NCBI GenBank assembly: GCA_036924285.1
Contig: JAYKYS010000016.1
Location: forward strand, 1-64,000
Reading direction: 5' to 3'
DNA length: 64,000 nucleotides
Origin: Asterella californica
Taxonomy: Eukaryota > Streptophyta > Marchantiopsida > Marchantiales > Aytoniaceae
The position numbers and the translations under genes are program-made. Shown in pieces: positions 31,960-44,156 of this stretch. The first letter of the stretch is position 1, and every line of letters starts with the position of its first letter. Below the pieces are notes generated by a model that was not told the DNA's origin, made no database searches, and saw only the letters and a program-made list of their open reading frames with translations.

Positions 31960-34900
31960 TCAATGCAAAAGAGCATTGGTTCGACAAGAAACTATATCTC
32001 TAATATAAAGCCCTAGTGGGAGAGCTGACATCTGTAAAAGTGTATAGAAATCACTAGCAACTATCTTATGTCTACATCTAATCTCATCATACAAGGGACA
32101 TACAATGAATACATGATCATTATCCTCTATCTGATCTAAATCACAAAGTCTACAAAGCCGTTCACTCCTAACAATGTTTAGCCAACGTCCTTCCTCAATG
32201 CCAAGTCTATGAGAGCTTGTGCGGTACTGAGCGATGATATGTGGAAGAGAGATTGAAATAGGTGTCCGGAGGTACTCTTGTTCACAATACACCAACATGG
32301 GGTTGACATGTTGCTGATAGTAAGCCATCTTGGTCTTGGGTTGAGACCATATAGCATGTAAAAACCTTTTTTGAATCAACTCCCGAAGAGCAATAGGTGG
32401 AAGGTCAAAATCACGCTCAAAAATGTTCCATCTTCCACACCAAGCCACCACATCAGCATACCAACCAAATGAGAATGTAGCTCTTAGAGCTTGACAAGGT
32501 AATCTCGTCTCTCCAAGAGATCTCACTCTTGAGACATAAATGATAGTCAAGTAAAGAGCTTCTGCTTCCACGGATAAGCAACCAGATTCAGCAAGGAGCA
32601 TAGCATATGGTGTTTGGCATCTTACACCAAGCTCCACTTGTAAGAACACTTTTTGAACCTTCTCGATACGTTCCCAAGCTCCTTTCCTTGCACCAGGCCC
32701 CCACACTTGAACACCATAAAGTATCACAGGCAAAATCAAACTCTGAAGAGAAACTTTCTCAAATCCCATGCTAAGAGATGAGCACGTCGACAACGATTCA
32801 AAAGAGAGTACAAAGCTTTGTAACCAGCTTCAACTCTCTTATGAATGCACAAAGCCCAACCGTAGTTATGAGAGAAGTCAATGCCCAAGTACTTGTAACT
32901 CTCCACTTGTTGTAAAACTTGGCCCTTGTAGAGAAAAGAATGGCGCACTTTTGAACCCACCACCATCACCTTGGACTTCGAAAGGTTCACTTCCATCTGC
33001 ATGTTGTTGCAAAAGACCTCAAGAGCATCCAAATGTCATTGTAAACTCAAAGGATCACGTGATAGAAGGATGATATCATCAGCATAAATCAATGCTTGAA
33101 TGATATAGATTCCCAACTTCACACCTTCTCCTCCAAATTCAGCAAGACATTTCTCCACGTCATCGATGAAGATACCAAATAGAGTAGGGGAGAGAGGACA
33201 ACCTTGAATGACTCCAATAGTGCTAAAGATCTCCTTTGATTGTGTCGAGGTAAGCTTCACATAAACTCGTTCATAGAGTTTAGAAACCGCTGCCATCATG
33301 TCTTTAGGAACACCAATGGCAACAAGTCTGTCCCATAAGAGCTTCCTAGGCACCCTATCAAAAGCTTTTGTGTAGTCGATAAAAGTAGCATAGAGAGCTT
33401 TACCATTTTCTTTTGACTTCTTCCAAGCAACACGAAGACAAAGAATATGATCAATGGTGCTAAAGGTAGGACGAAAACCTGCTTGTGAACGAGCTCTCAC
33501 ATTAGATTCTTCTGCCCAAACACTGAGTTTTCTCTCTAGCAAGCTCCCATACAACTTGGCAAAGATGTTGCCCACCATGATAGTTCTATAGTTGGTAACA
33601 TCATCCTTCTTGCCCGACTTGTGGATGAGAATCACTTTGTGCATAAACCAACTCTTAGGGAAACCATGTACAGCAGCATCATTCAGAAGCTTGGTAAGTA
33701 TAGGAATGAGAGAATCACCTCCCCATTGTAGTAGCTCTGCAGAAAGTCCTTCTAGATCCTCAGATTTTCCACTTGCAAGCCTACTGAGCTGATGTCGTAC
33801 TTCGTCCATTGAAAAGGTCTGCGGTAGTCCTTCACTTTGTGGCATACATGGTGCATTTGGAGAGAAGTAAAGTTGCTCAACGTAGGACATCAAAGCGGAA
33901 GGATCAAGACTTGGTGAACTTGGACGGGATGCTAAACGTCTCCAAAAAGCTTTGGGATCCTTCTGAAAATCAAAAGCAAGTTCCAAGCCTTTCTTTCTCA
34001 AGAAAGCTCTCTTCTTACGTTTGATCAACTGCTTGTACAAGGTTGTTGCTTCCAAGTCACAAGCCTTGTCTAGAACCTTTAACCGAGCAAGTTTGCACTC
34101 TTCATCAAACCAGCCATTGCAAGGGTTACCTTTGAGCTTTCTGCTTGAGTGTTGAGAGAAAAACCGAGTTGCAATTTTCTTCAAGACATCCGTCAATTGT
34201 GTATCTCGTTGGTCAAGATTGTGGCTCCACTGTGTAATAGATATCAAATTCTCTAGAGCAGTTTGATAAAGATGTCTTTTCCGATGATCAAGACGAAGTC
34301 TAGAGGTAGTGTTGCTCCCATCAAAACCTTTCAACTTGTAAGGTGCAAATGAGCTAGACAAGGATAGTGAGAACAGTAGAGGAGTGTGATCAGATTCAGG
34401 TTGTAGATCCAAAACTTCAAATGCTGAAATGAGTGAACTATCAAGAGATGAGGAGAGGAGGTAGTCTACTATGCTTGATCCAGAGGTAGAGACGTATGTT
34501 TTCATGTTAGAGCTAGGAAAACGGGATGTACCGTTCAGAATTTTCAAACTACAGATTGCTCCAAAAGTCAAGAAGTGTTCTTTCATGTCATTGGTGGATG
34601 TATCTAAGGAGGCACGGGACCAGTAGGATCATCATCTTCTTCAAGAATAGGGGAGTGGTCAAGAGCATAGAATTGTGTGAATTGGCAAGTGTGAACTCTA
34701 GCATTGAAATCTCCCATCATAAAGACCTTGCCCTTCTCTTGATATCTCAAAACATCAATAGAAAGACGATGGAAAGGTTGGCTCGTGCTACATGCTCTAG
34801 TCTGATAGATAGACATGCTCAAAGATGCAAAATAGCAGATTGCGATATAACATGCAGATCTACTTTCTCCACCAACTCGAATCCAATGATATTGTCCACC

Positions 34901-35155
34901 CACATCTTGAAGAACCACTTCAACAAGCTGATGCAAATAAGATCTGACGTAAGTTGCAATACCTCCAAAACCACGTCCTTTATGTTGCTTGCGCTTGTTC
35001 CAAGTAGAGCCGATCAAAGTAAAACCATCCAACTCATGTACATTGTTTCCTTCATGTTCTCATGTCTCCACCAAGTTGATGATATCAGCCTTGTTCCAAA
35101 TGGGTAAAGCGCTTGTGTACTTTGACTTAGTAAGCCCATGAATGTTCCACATCAT
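31960..35155 (-). pseudogene. LINE ORF2, disrupted, unit 6
   Basis: Endonuclease 35155-34604, RT 34586-33036 and 33032-32736 split by TGA at 33038-33036, C-terminal region 32793-31960 with Pro178. Confidence 0.9.
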
Positions 35156-35177
35156 AACTCTAAGGGTCGGAAATTGC

Positions 35178-35932
35178 TATTTGGAAGCATCTCGTCTCCT
35201 TTGTGTGACAACAACACGTCCTTCTCTTAAGAAAGCAATGAAAAACCTTTCCTTGTTAAACCTCTTTTACCTTCACAAGCTCCTTCCGCTTGGCTTCAGC
35301 TTATAGCGGTGTGAGATCAGGATACAACCAGATCTGTCTCCCCTTCAAGACAGCTTTGTTAGCCATCGCTGTATCTCGTTGTGCCTGATCTGCAAACTTA
35401 GCCAATATTGCTCGAGGTTGTGAGCCTTTTTGCCCTATGCGGTAAGCTTGAACTAGGATAGGCTTGTGAACATGTAACGTGTCAGCAAAGAAAGTGGTAG
35501 CTACTTCTTTGGTCTCTTCCTTCTCTAGCTCAGGTAAACCGGATATTCTCACATTTTTCACCCTTGAGAGTTGGTTCAACTTTTCGTTCTCTTGCTCTTG
35601 AAAAAGAGAGACTTGAGCCGCCTTGGTAGCTTCAGCATAAGATTTCATCTTCATCTCCAACTTCTCTACTACTTCTTTGAAATTAACATTTACCACCATA
35701 GATTTCTCCTCAGCAGAAACAGCAGATGCTGAGAGTGTAGAGGAGAAATCTCTTTGGTAGTTGTAGCATCAACGGTTTGCATGTTCTTCAAAGCATGAAC
35801 ATCGCACACAACAGAAACAAGCTCACTCTTATGTGCTATGAGCTCTCGATGCAGATCTGCTACTTCAACCGATACTTCTTCCACCGCTGCCAACACCTTA
35901 TGAAGGAGTTGTTTAATCTCCTCCATCATCAC
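35178..35932 (-). pseudogene. LINE ORF1, disrupted, unit 6
   Basis: Coiled-coil segment 35932-35690, RNA-binding frame 35699-35301. This is the only unit where the second frame opens with a true ATG (35699-35697). This is a chance mutation and not evidence for translation. Confidence 0.84.
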
Positions 35933-36439
35933 CGAAGAACTAGTTTAACAAATCAGCGAGCTAAGAGCACACCTCAAAACCTCAATTCTCCTCAGATCGC
36001 AAATAGATTTATCTCAATGGAAGCGTCTCGCCGAGACCTTTCCAATGGTACCAAGCTTGCTCAAAACCAACAACCACAGCTCCTTCGACGATCGATTTTG
36101 TCCACGGGTGTCAACTCCTCTCTCCAACAGGTCTGCGAAATAGAAACACACCTCAACGCCTCAATTCTCCTCATATCGCAACAAGATTTATCTCAATGGA
36201 AGCGTCTCGCCAAGACCTTTCCAATGGTACCAAGCTTGCTCAAAACCAATTATACATCAACTTCGCATGACGACAAGAGTACTACTTGTATCTCCACTCA
36301 GCGGAGAGTAAATATATTGTCCACGTGGAGCTTTATCTTTCGACACGATAAGATCTCGGTGGCTCTTCAACATCAAAACACGTACGATAAAGATATGTGG
36401 TGGTTTCACACCCTAGCCAATCTACAACACGACAACATC

Positions 36440-37252
36440 GACAACGGTTCAAAAGAGAATACAAAGCTTTGTAACAAGCTTCAACTCTCTTATGAATGCA
36501 CAAAACCCAACTGTAGTTATGAGAGAAGTCAATGCTCAAGTACTTGTAACTCTCCACCTTGTTGTAAAACTTGACCCTTGTAGAGAAAAGAATGACGAAC
36601 TTTTGAACCCACCACCATCACCTTGGACTTCGAAAGGTTCACTTCCATCTGCATGTTGTTCCAAAACACCTCAAAAGCATCCAAATGTCATTGTAAACTC
36701 AAAGGATCACATGATAGAAGGATGATATCATCAGCATAAATCAATGCTTGAATGATATACATTCCCAACTTCACACCTTCTCCTTCAAATTCAGCAAGAC
36801 ATCTCTCCACGTCATCAATGAAGATACCAAATAGAGTAGAGAGAGAAGACAACCTTGAATACCTGCAATGGTGCTAAAGATCTTTTTTGATTGTGTCGAG
36901 GTAAGCTTCACATAAACTCGTTCATAGAGTTTAGAAATCGCTGCTATCATGTCTTTAGGAACACCAATGATAATAATCAACAAGTCTGGCAATGATAACA
37001 AGTCTGACCCATAAAAGCTTCCTAGGCACCCTATCAAAAGTTTTTATGTAGTCAATAAAAGCAGCATAGAGAGATTTATCATTACCTTTGGACTTCTCCC
37101 AAGCAACACGAAGACAAAGGATATGATCAATGGTGCTAAAGGTAAGACGGAAACTTGCTTGTGAACGAGCTCTCACATTGGATCCTTCTGCCCAAACTTG
37201 AGTTTTCTCTCTAGCAAGCTCCCATACAACTTGGCAAAGATGTTGCCCACCA
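36440..37252 (-). pseudogene. RT relic between units 6 and 7
   Basis: Same structure as the relic at 5945-6757. No private change was noticed. Confidence 0.84.
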
Positions 37253-37954
37253 CCAAACTCTATGGTAGCTTGTTGGAGACAAAACTCAACGCTTGGGTAG
37301 AAGGTTCTGAAGTGAGAACTCATTCACAAGCTGGTTTTCATCTGAACTTTAGCACCATTGATCACAACGAGATACAGCGATGGCTAACAAAGTTGTCTTG
37401 AAGGGGAGGCAGATCTGGTTGTATCCTGATCTCACACCGCTACAACCTGAAGCCAAGCGGAAGGAGCTTGTGAAGGTAAAAGAGACTTAACAAGGAGGGT
37501 TCATTGCTTTCTTAAGAGATGGACGTGTTGTTGTCACACAAAGGAGACGAGATGCTTCCAAATAGCAATTTCCGACCCTTAGAGTTATGATGTGGAACAT
37601 TCATGGGCTTACTAAGTCAAAGTACACAAGCGCTTTACCCATTTGGAACAAGGCTGATATCATCAACTTGGTGGAGACATGAGAACATGAAGGAAACAAT
37701 GTACATGAGTTGGATGGTTTTACTTTGATCGGCTCTACTTGGAACAAGCGCAAGCAACATAAAGGACGTGGTTTTGGAGGTATTGCAACTTACGGCAGAT
37801 CTTATTTGCATCAGCTTGTTGAAGTGGTTCTTCAAGATGTGGGTGGATAATATCATTGGATTCGAGTTGGTGGAGAAAGTAGATCTCCATGTTATATCGC
37901 AATCTGCTATTTTGCATCTTTGAGCATGTCTATCTATCAGACTAGAGCATGTAG
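37253..37954 (+). pseudogene. Plus-strand RT fragment joined to ORF1 end/endonuclease start, unit 7
   Basis: RT fragment 37253-37362, left arm 37363-37954, with A at 37485. Confidence 0.87.
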
Positions 37955-38058
37955 AATGAATGAATGAATATCAAGCCCGGAAGACCCAAAGAGTCAAAGG
38001 CAGAAAAAAATACAATACAAAGTCAACATGTGAGCCTAGGAAACCCTAGGAGATCGTA

Positions 38059-41000
38059 TCAATGCAAAAGAGCATTGGTTCGACAAGAAACTATATCTCT
38101 AATATAAAGCCCTAGTGGGAGAGCTGACATCTGTAAAAGTGTATAGAAATCACTAGCAACTATCTTATGTCTACATCTAATCTCATCATACAAGGGACAT
38201 ACAATGAATACATGATCATTATCCTCTATCTGATCTAAATCACAAAGTCTACAAAGCCGTTCACTCCTAACAATGTTTAGCCAACGTCCTTCCTCAATGC
38301 CAAGTCTATGAGAGCTTGTGCGGTACTGAGCGATGATATGTGGAAGAGAGATTGAAATAGGTGTCCGGAGGTACTCTTGTTCACAATACACCAACATGGG
38401 GTTGACATGTTGCTGATAGTAAGCCATCTTGGTCTTGGGTTGAGACCATATAGCATGTAAAAACCTTTTTTGAATCAACTCCCGAAGAGCAATAGGTGGA
38501 AGGTCAAAATCACGCTCAAAAATGTTCCATCTTCCACACCAAGCCACCACATCAGCATACCAACCAAATGAGAATGTAGCTCTTAGAGCTTGACAAGGTA
38601 ATCTCGTCTCTCCAAGAGATCTCACTCTTGAGACATAAATGATAGTCAAGTAAAGAGCTTCTGCTTCCACGGATAAGCAACCAGATTCAGCAAGGAGCAT
38701 AGCATATGGTGTTTGGCATCTTACACCAAGCTCCACTTGTAAGAACACTTTTTGAACCTTCTCGATACGTTCCCAAGCTCCTTTCCTTGCACCAGGCCCC
38801 CACACTTGAACACCATAAAGTATCACAGGCAAAATCAAACTCTGAAGAGAAACTTTCTCAAATCCCATGCTAAGAGATGAGCACGTCGACAACGATTCAA
38901 AAGAGAGTACAAAGCTTTGTAACCAGCTTCAACTCTCTTATGAATGCACAAAGCCCAACCGTAGTTATGAGAGAAGTCAATGCCCAAGTACTTGTAACTC
39001 TCCACTTGTTGTAAAACTTGGCCCTTGTAGAGAAAAGAATGGCGCACTTTTGAACCCACCACCATCACCTTGGACTTCGAAAGGTTCACTTCCATCTGCA
39101 TGTTGTTGCAAAAGACCTCAAGAGCATCCAAATGTCGTTGTAAACTCAAAGGATCACGTGATAGAAGGATGATATCATCAGCATAAATCAATGCTTGAAT
39201 GATATAGATTCCCAACTTCACACCTTCTCCTCCAAATTCAGCAAGACATTTCTCCACGTCATCGATGAAGATACCAAATAGAGTAGGGGAGAGAGGACAA
39301 CCTTGAATGACTCCAATAGTGCTAAAGATCTCCTTTGATTGTGTCGAGGTAAGCTTCACATAAACTCGTTCATAGAGTTTAGAAACCGCTGCCATCATGT
39401 CTTTAGGAACACCAATGGCAACAAGTCTGTCCCATAAGAGCTTCCTAGGCACCCTATCAAAAGCTTTTGTGTAGTCGATAAAAGTAGCTAGAGAGCTTTA
39501 CCATTTCCTTTTGACTTCTTCCAAGCAACACGAAGACAAAGAATATGATCAATGGTGCTAAAGGTAAGACGAAAACCTGCTTGTGAACGAGCTCTCACAT
39601 TAGATTCTTCTGCCCAAACACTGAGTTTTCTCTCTAGCAAGCTCCCATACAACTTGGCAAAGATGTTGCCCACCATGATAGTTCTATAGTTGGTAACATC
39701 ATCCTTCTTGCCCGACTTGTGGATGAGAATCACTTTGTGCATAAACCAACTCTTAGGGAAACCATGTACAGCAGCATCATTCAGAAGCTTGGTAAGTATA
39801 GGAATGAGAGAATCACCTCCCCATTGTAGTAGCTCTGCAGAAAGTCCTTCTAGATCCTCAGATTTTCCACTTGCAAGCCTACTGAGCTGATGTCGTACTT
39901 CGTCCATTGAAAAGGTCTGCGGTAGTCCTTCACTTTGTGGCATACATGGTGCATTTGGAGAGAAGTAAAGTTGCTCAACGTAGGACATCAAAGCGGAAGG
40001 ATCAAGACTTGGTGAACTTGGACGGGATGCTAAACGTCTCCAAAAAGCTTTGGGATCCTTCTGAAAATCAAAAGCAAGTTCCAAGCCTTTCTTTCTCAAG
40101 AAAGCTCTCTTCTTACGTTTGATCAACTGCTTGTACAAGGTTGTTGCTTCCAAGTCACAAGCCTTGTCTAGAACCTTTAACCGAGCAAGTTTGCACTCTT
40201 CATCAAACCAGCCATTGCAAGGGTTACCTTTGAGCTTTCTGCTTGAGTGTTGAGAGAAAAACCGAGTTGCAATTTTCTTCAAGACATCCGTCAATTGTGT
40301 ATCTCGTTGGTCAAGATTGTGGCTCCACTGTGTAATAGATATCAAATTCTCTAGAGCAGTTTGATAAAGATGTCTTTTCCGATGATCAAGACGAAGTCTA
40401 GAGGTAGTGTTGCTCCCATCAAAACCTTTCAACTTGTAAGGTGCAAATGAGCTAGACAAGGATAGTGAGAACAGTAGAGGAGTGTGATCAGATTCAGGTT
40501 GTAGATCCAAAACTTCAAATGCTGAAATGAGTGAACTATCAAGAGATGAGGAGAGGAGGTAGTCTACTATGCTTGATCCAGAGGTAGAGACGTATGTTTT
40601 CATGTTAGAGCTAGGAAAACGGGATGTACCGTTCAGAATTTTCAAACTACAGATTGCTCCAAAAGTCAAGAAGTGTTCTTTCATGTCATTGGTGGATGTA
40701 TCTAAGGAGGCACGGGACCAGTAGGATCATCATCTTCTTCAAGAATAGGGGAGTGGTCAAGAGCATAGAATTGTGTGAATTGGCAAGTGTGAACTCTAGC
40801 ATTGAAATCTCCCATCATAAAGACCTTGCCCTTCTCTTGATATCTCAAAACATCAATAGAAAGACGATGGAAAGGTTGGCTCGTGCTACATGCTCTAGTC
40901 TGATAGATAGACATGCTCAAAGATGCAAAATAGCAGATTGCGATATAACATGCAGATCTACTTTCTCCACCAACTCGAATCCAATGATATTGTCCACCCA

Positions 41001-41253
41001 CATCTTGAAGAACCACTTCAACAAGCTGATGCAAATAAGATCTGACGTAAGTTGCAATACCTCCAAAACCACGTCCTTTATGTTGCTTGCGCTTGTTCCA
41101 AGTAGAGCCGATCAAAGTAAAACCATCCAACTCATGTACATTGTTTCCTTCATGTTCTCATGTCTCCACCAAGTTGATGATATCAGCCTTGTTCCAAATG
41201 GGTAAAGCGCTTGTGTACTTTGACTTAGTAAGCCCATGAATGTTCCACATCAT
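38059..41253 (-). pseudogene. LINE ORF2, disrupted, unit 7 (private 1-bp deletion)
   Basis: Endonuclease 41253-40702, RT in two frames (40684-39488, 398 codons, then 39452-38835, 205 codons), C-terminal region 38892-38059. The TGA after YADD is absent (CGA), but the deletion near 39489 cuts the RT just before motif A, at YATF. The second frame holds motifs B, C, D and E. Confidence 0.9.
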
Positions 41254-41275
41254 AACTCTAAGGGTCGGAAATTGC

Positions 41276-42030
41276 TATTTGGAAGCATCTCGTCTCCTTT
41301 GTGTGACAACAACACGTCCTTCTCTTAAGAAAGCAATGAAAAACCTTTCCTTGTTAAACCTCTTTTACCTTCACAAGCTCCTTCCGCTTGGCTTCAGCTT
41401 ATAGCGGTGTGAGATCAGGATACAACCAGATCTGTCTCCCCTTCAAGACAGCTTTGTTAGCCATCGCTGTATCTCGTTGTGCCTGATCTGCAAACTTAGC
41501 CAATATTGCTCGAGGTTGTGAGCCTTTTTGCCCTATGCGGTAAGCTTGAACTAGGATAGGCTTGTGAACATGTAACGTGTCAGCAAAGAAAGTGGTAGCT
41601 ACTTCTTTGGTCTCTTCCTTCTCTAGCTCAGGTAAACCGGATATTCTCACATTTTTCACCCTTGAGAGTTGGTTCAACTTTTCGTTCTCTTGCTCTTGAA
41701 AAAGAGAGACTTGAGCCGCCTTGGTAGCTTCAGCATAAGATTTCATCTTCATCTCCAACTTCTCTACTACTTCTTTGAAATTAACATTTACCACCACAGA
41801 TTTCTCCTCAGCAGAAACAGCAGATGCTGAGAGTGTAGAGGAGAAATCTCTTTGGTAGTTGTAGCATCAACGGTTTGCATGTTCTTCAAAGCATGAACAT
41901 CGCACACAACAGAAACAAGCTCACTCTTATGTGCTATGAGCTCTCGATGCAGATCTGCTACTTCAACCGATACTTCTTCCACCGCTGCCAACACCTTATG
42001 AAGGAGTTGTTTAATCTCCTCCATCATCAC
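41276..42030 (-). pseudogene. LINE ORF1, disrupted, unit 7
   Basis: Coiled-coil segment 42030-41788, RNA-binding frame 41797-41399. It has the unit-1 type sequence. Confidence 0.84.
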
Positions 42031-42537
42031 CGAAGAACTAGTTTAACAAATCAGCGAGCTAAGAGCACACCTCAAAACCTCAATTCTCCTCAGATCGCAA
42101 ATAGATTTATCTCAATGGAAGCGTCTCGCCGAGACCTTTCCAATGGTACCAAGCTTGCTCAAAACCAACAACCACAGCTCCTTCGACGATCGATTTTGTC
42201 CACGGGTGTCAACTCCTCTCTCCAACAGGTCTGCGAAATAGAAACACACCTCAACGCCTCAATTCTCCTCATATCGCAACAAGATTTATCTCAATGGAAG
42301 CGTCTCGCCAAGACCTTTCCAATGGTACCAAGCTTGCTCAAAACCAATTATACATCAACTTCGCATGACGACAAGAGTACTACTTGTATCTCCACTCAGC
42401 GGAGAGTAAATATATTGTCCACGTGGAGCTTTATCTTTCGACACGATAAGATCTCGGTGGCTCTTCAACATCAAAACACGTACGATAAAGATATGTGGTG
42501 GTTTCACACCCTAGCCAATCTACAACACGACAACATC

Positions 42538-43350
42538 GACAACGGTTCAAAAGAGAATACAAAGCTTTGTAACAAGCTTCAACTCTCTTATGAATGCACA
42601 AAACCCAACTGTAGTTATGAGAGAAGTCAATGCTCAAGTACTTGTAACTCTCCACCTTGTTGTAAAACTTGACCCTTGTAGAGAAAAGAATGACGAACTT
42701 TTGAACCCACCACCATCACCTTGGACTTCGAAAGGTTCACTTCCATCTGCATGTTGTTCCAAAACACCTCAAAAGCATCCAAATGTCATTGTAAACTCAA
42801 AGGATCACATGATAGAAGGATGATATCATCAGCATAAATCAATGCTTGAATGATATACATTCCCAACTTCACACCTTCTCCTTCAAATTCAGCAAGACAT
42901 CTCTCCACGTCATCAATGAAGATACCAAATAGAGTAGAGAGAGAAGACAACCTTGAATACCTGCAATGGTGCTAAAGATCTTTTTTGATTGTGTCGAGGT
43001 AAGCTTCACATAAACTCGTTCATAGAGTTTAGAAATCGCTGCTATCATGTCTTTAGGAACACCAATGATAATAATCAACAAGTCTGGCAATGATAACAAG
43101 TCTGACCCATAAAAGCTTCCTAGGCACCCTATCAAAAGTTTTTATGTAGTCAATAAAAGCAGCATAGAGAGATTTATCATTACCTTTGGACTTCTCCCAA
43201 GCAACACGAAGACAAAGGATATGATCAATGGTGCTAAAGGTAAGACGGAAACTTGCTTGTGAACGAGCTCTCACATTGGATCCTTCTGTCCAAACTTGAG
43301 TTTTCTCTCTAGCAAGCTCCCATACAACTTGGCAAAGATGTTGCCCACCA
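42538..43350 (-). pseudogene. RT relic between units 7 and 8
   Basis: It differs from the other relics by C to T at 43289 (Ala to Thr in VWTEGS). Otherwise it has the same breaks. Confidence 0.84.
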
Positions 43351-44052
43351 CCAAACTCTATGGTAGCTTGTTGGAGACAAAACTCAACGCTTGGGTAGAA
43401 GGTTCTGAAGTGAGAACTCATTCACAAGCTGGTTTTCATCTGAACTTTAGCACCATTGATCACAACGAGATACAGCGATGGCTAACAAAGTTGTCTTGAA
43501 GGGGAGGCAGATCTGGTTGTATCCTGATCTCACACCGCTACAACCTGAAGCCAAGCGGAAGGAGCTTGTGAAGGTAAAAGAGACTTAACAAGGAGGGTTC
43601 ATTGCTTTCTTAAGAGATGGACGTGTTGTTGTCACACAAAGGAGACGAGATGCTTCCAAATAGCAATTTCCGACCCTTAGAGTTATGATGTGGAACATTC
43701 ATGGGCTTACTAAGTCAAAGTACACAAGCGCTTTACCCATTTGGAACAAGGCTGATATCATCAACTTGGTGGAGACATGAGAACATGAAGGAAACAATGT
43801 ACATGAGTTGGATGGTTTTACTTTGATCGGCTCTACTTGGAACAAGCGCAAGCAACATAAAGGACGTGGTTTTGGAGGTATTGCAACTTACGGCAGATCT
43901 TATTTGCATCAGCTTGTTGAAGTGGTTCTTCAAGATGTGGGTGGATAATATCATTGGATTCGAGTTGGTGGAGAAAGTAGATCTCCATGTTATATCGCAA
44001 TCTGCTATTTTGCATCTTTGAGCATGTCTATCTATCAGACTAGAGCATGTAG
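43351..44052 (+). pseudogene. Plus-strand RT fragment joined to ORF1 end/endonuclease start, unit 8
   Basis: RT fragment 43351-43460, left arm 43461-44052, with A at 43583. Confidence 0.87.
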
Positions 44053-44156
44053 AATGAATGAATGAATATCAAGCCCGGAAGACCCAAAGAGTCAAAGGCA
44101 GAAAAAAATACAATACAAAGTCAACATGTGAGCCTAGGAAACCCTAGGAGATCGTA

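Larger units (their letters stand above)
30496..36594. repeat. Array unit 6
   Basis: First of three units (6-8) with A at the left-arm site equivalent to 891 (31386). A private C to T at 35699 turns the GTG at the head of the second ORF1 frame into ATG. It is the last unit with the RT stop. The non-coding 5' region is 35933-36439. Confidence 0.97.
36595..42692. repeat. Array unit 7 (6,098 bp)
   Basis: One base is missing at 39488/39489 (GCTAG where other units have GCATAG), which explains the shorter period. It is the first unit with G at 39137 (no RT stop), A at 39567 and C at the site equivalent to 2914. It shares A at 37485 with units 6 and 8. The non-coding 5' region is 42031-42537. Confidence 0.97.
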
